Assembly: GCF_026342435.1 (NCBI RefSeq)
Contig: NZ_JAPEMT010000004.1
Coordinates: forward strand, 496,001 to 560,000
Direction of reading: 5' to 3'
Length of the DNA: 64,000 bases
DNA from: Streptomyces sp. NBC_00237
GTDB taxonomy: Bacteria; Actinomycetota; Actinomycetes; Streptomycetales; Streptomycetaceae
A program made the position numbers and the translations under genes. The notes under the pieces were generated by a model. It saw only the letters and a list, made by a program, of their open reading frames with translations, was not told where the DNA came from and made no database searches. Of this stretch, positions 63,830 through 64,000 are shown piece after piece; within the stretch, counting starts at the first letter, position 1, and the number at the start of each line of letters is the position of its first letter.

Positions 63830-64000
63830 TGTCCATGAACACGATGCCCGACGGCCGCCCCGTTCCGCCCCCGCACGCGGACGAACGCACCATGCTGGAA
63901 AGCTGGTTGGACTTCCACCGCGCGACGCTTGCCCTGAAGTGCCGGGGCCTCGACGACGAGCAGATACGGACGGCCTCCGTGCCGCCGTCGCCGATGACGC
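63829..64000 (+). CDS. DinB/DUF664 family protein (start only)
   Basis: From ATG at 63829 the visible 57 codons include HADERTMLESWLDFHRATLA and LKCRGLDDEQIRTASVPPSP, the first helix of DUF664/DinB-like proteins (mycothiol- or bacillithiol-type transferase fold). The frame is open to the window end at 64000. It overlaps the pump stop by one base, so it is in the same operon; an internal ATG at 63835 is the alternative start. Confidence 0.75.
   Translation, partial: MSMNTMPDGRPVPPPHADERTMLESWLDFHRATLALKCRGLDDEQIRTASVPPSPMT

Overview
The window is chromosomal DNA of a high-GC actinomycete, almost certainly a Streptomyces. The evidence is the extreme third-position GC, the abundance of GNAT, TetR, MarR, LysR, MocR and CGNR proteins, frequent ATGA/GTGA gene overlaps, a 6C small RNA, a rifamycin-associated element upstream of a helR-type gene, and an nnaR-type HemD/winged-helix fusion. 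I saw no rRNA, tRNA, CRISPR array or transposase. Predictions rest on reading the sequence and on family knowledge; no searches were run.

Layout. 1-10 kb: an erythromycin-esterase-like gene cut by the window edge with a DoxX partner, LysR, a small kinase, an MFS pump, a FabF-type ketosynthase, an esterase/cupin pair with a divergent MarR gene, and a reductase/CMD pair. 10-24 kb: a 6C RNA, alpha/beta hydrolase, phosphotransferase, CoA-transferase, phosphopantetheinyl transferase, acetyltransferase, NADAR, SDR, and a LysE - B3/B4 - MocR transcription unit. 24-28 kb: a deletion scar joining two headless gene fragments, acetyltransferases, a CGNR regulator, a TetR-like protein without its DNA-binding domain, and cutA.

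28.9-35.7 kb is the most interesting region. It holds a helR-type RNA-polymerase helicase gene with a perfect 21-bp inverted repeat at its 5' side (rifamycin-associated element), a decayed response regulator, and a compact RiPP cluster. That cluster is a 26-residue precursor whose last six residues are AWYIWY (the tryptorubin A core), a perfect 16-bp hairpin, and two overlapping cytochrome P450 genes.

35.7-42.7 kb carries PaaX, HxlR/CMD, a frameshifted ABC permease remnant, an ABC exporter, a second CGNR gene and a cyclic-nucleotide-type phosphodiesterase. 42.7-52.9 kb is a complete nitrate assimilation locus: sirohydrochlorin chelatase and nnaR on one strand; nitrate reductase, FAD oxidoreductase, nirB, nirD and narK on the other. 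A four-half-site GlnR-like operator lies between them. Nitrate would enter by NarK, be reduced to nitrite by the molybdoenzyme and then to ammonium by NirBD, with siroheme supplied by the chelatase.

53-64 kb has a YihY/BrkB membrane protein, remnants that include the N-terminus of a DUF2397 (Wadjet-type) protein, a mutarotase, and a four-gene operon encoding a TPR/zinc protein, a J-like protein, a GrpE-like protein and an Hsp70 with four zinc ribbons. This looks like a dedicated variant chaperone machine. A TetR/MFS efflux pair with a clear operator and the start of a DinB-like gene close the window. Short tandem repeats with periods of 9 to 27 bp recur between or at the ends of genes, and many first genes have a TAnnnT box 6-8 nt before the start codon, as expected for leaderless mRNAs.
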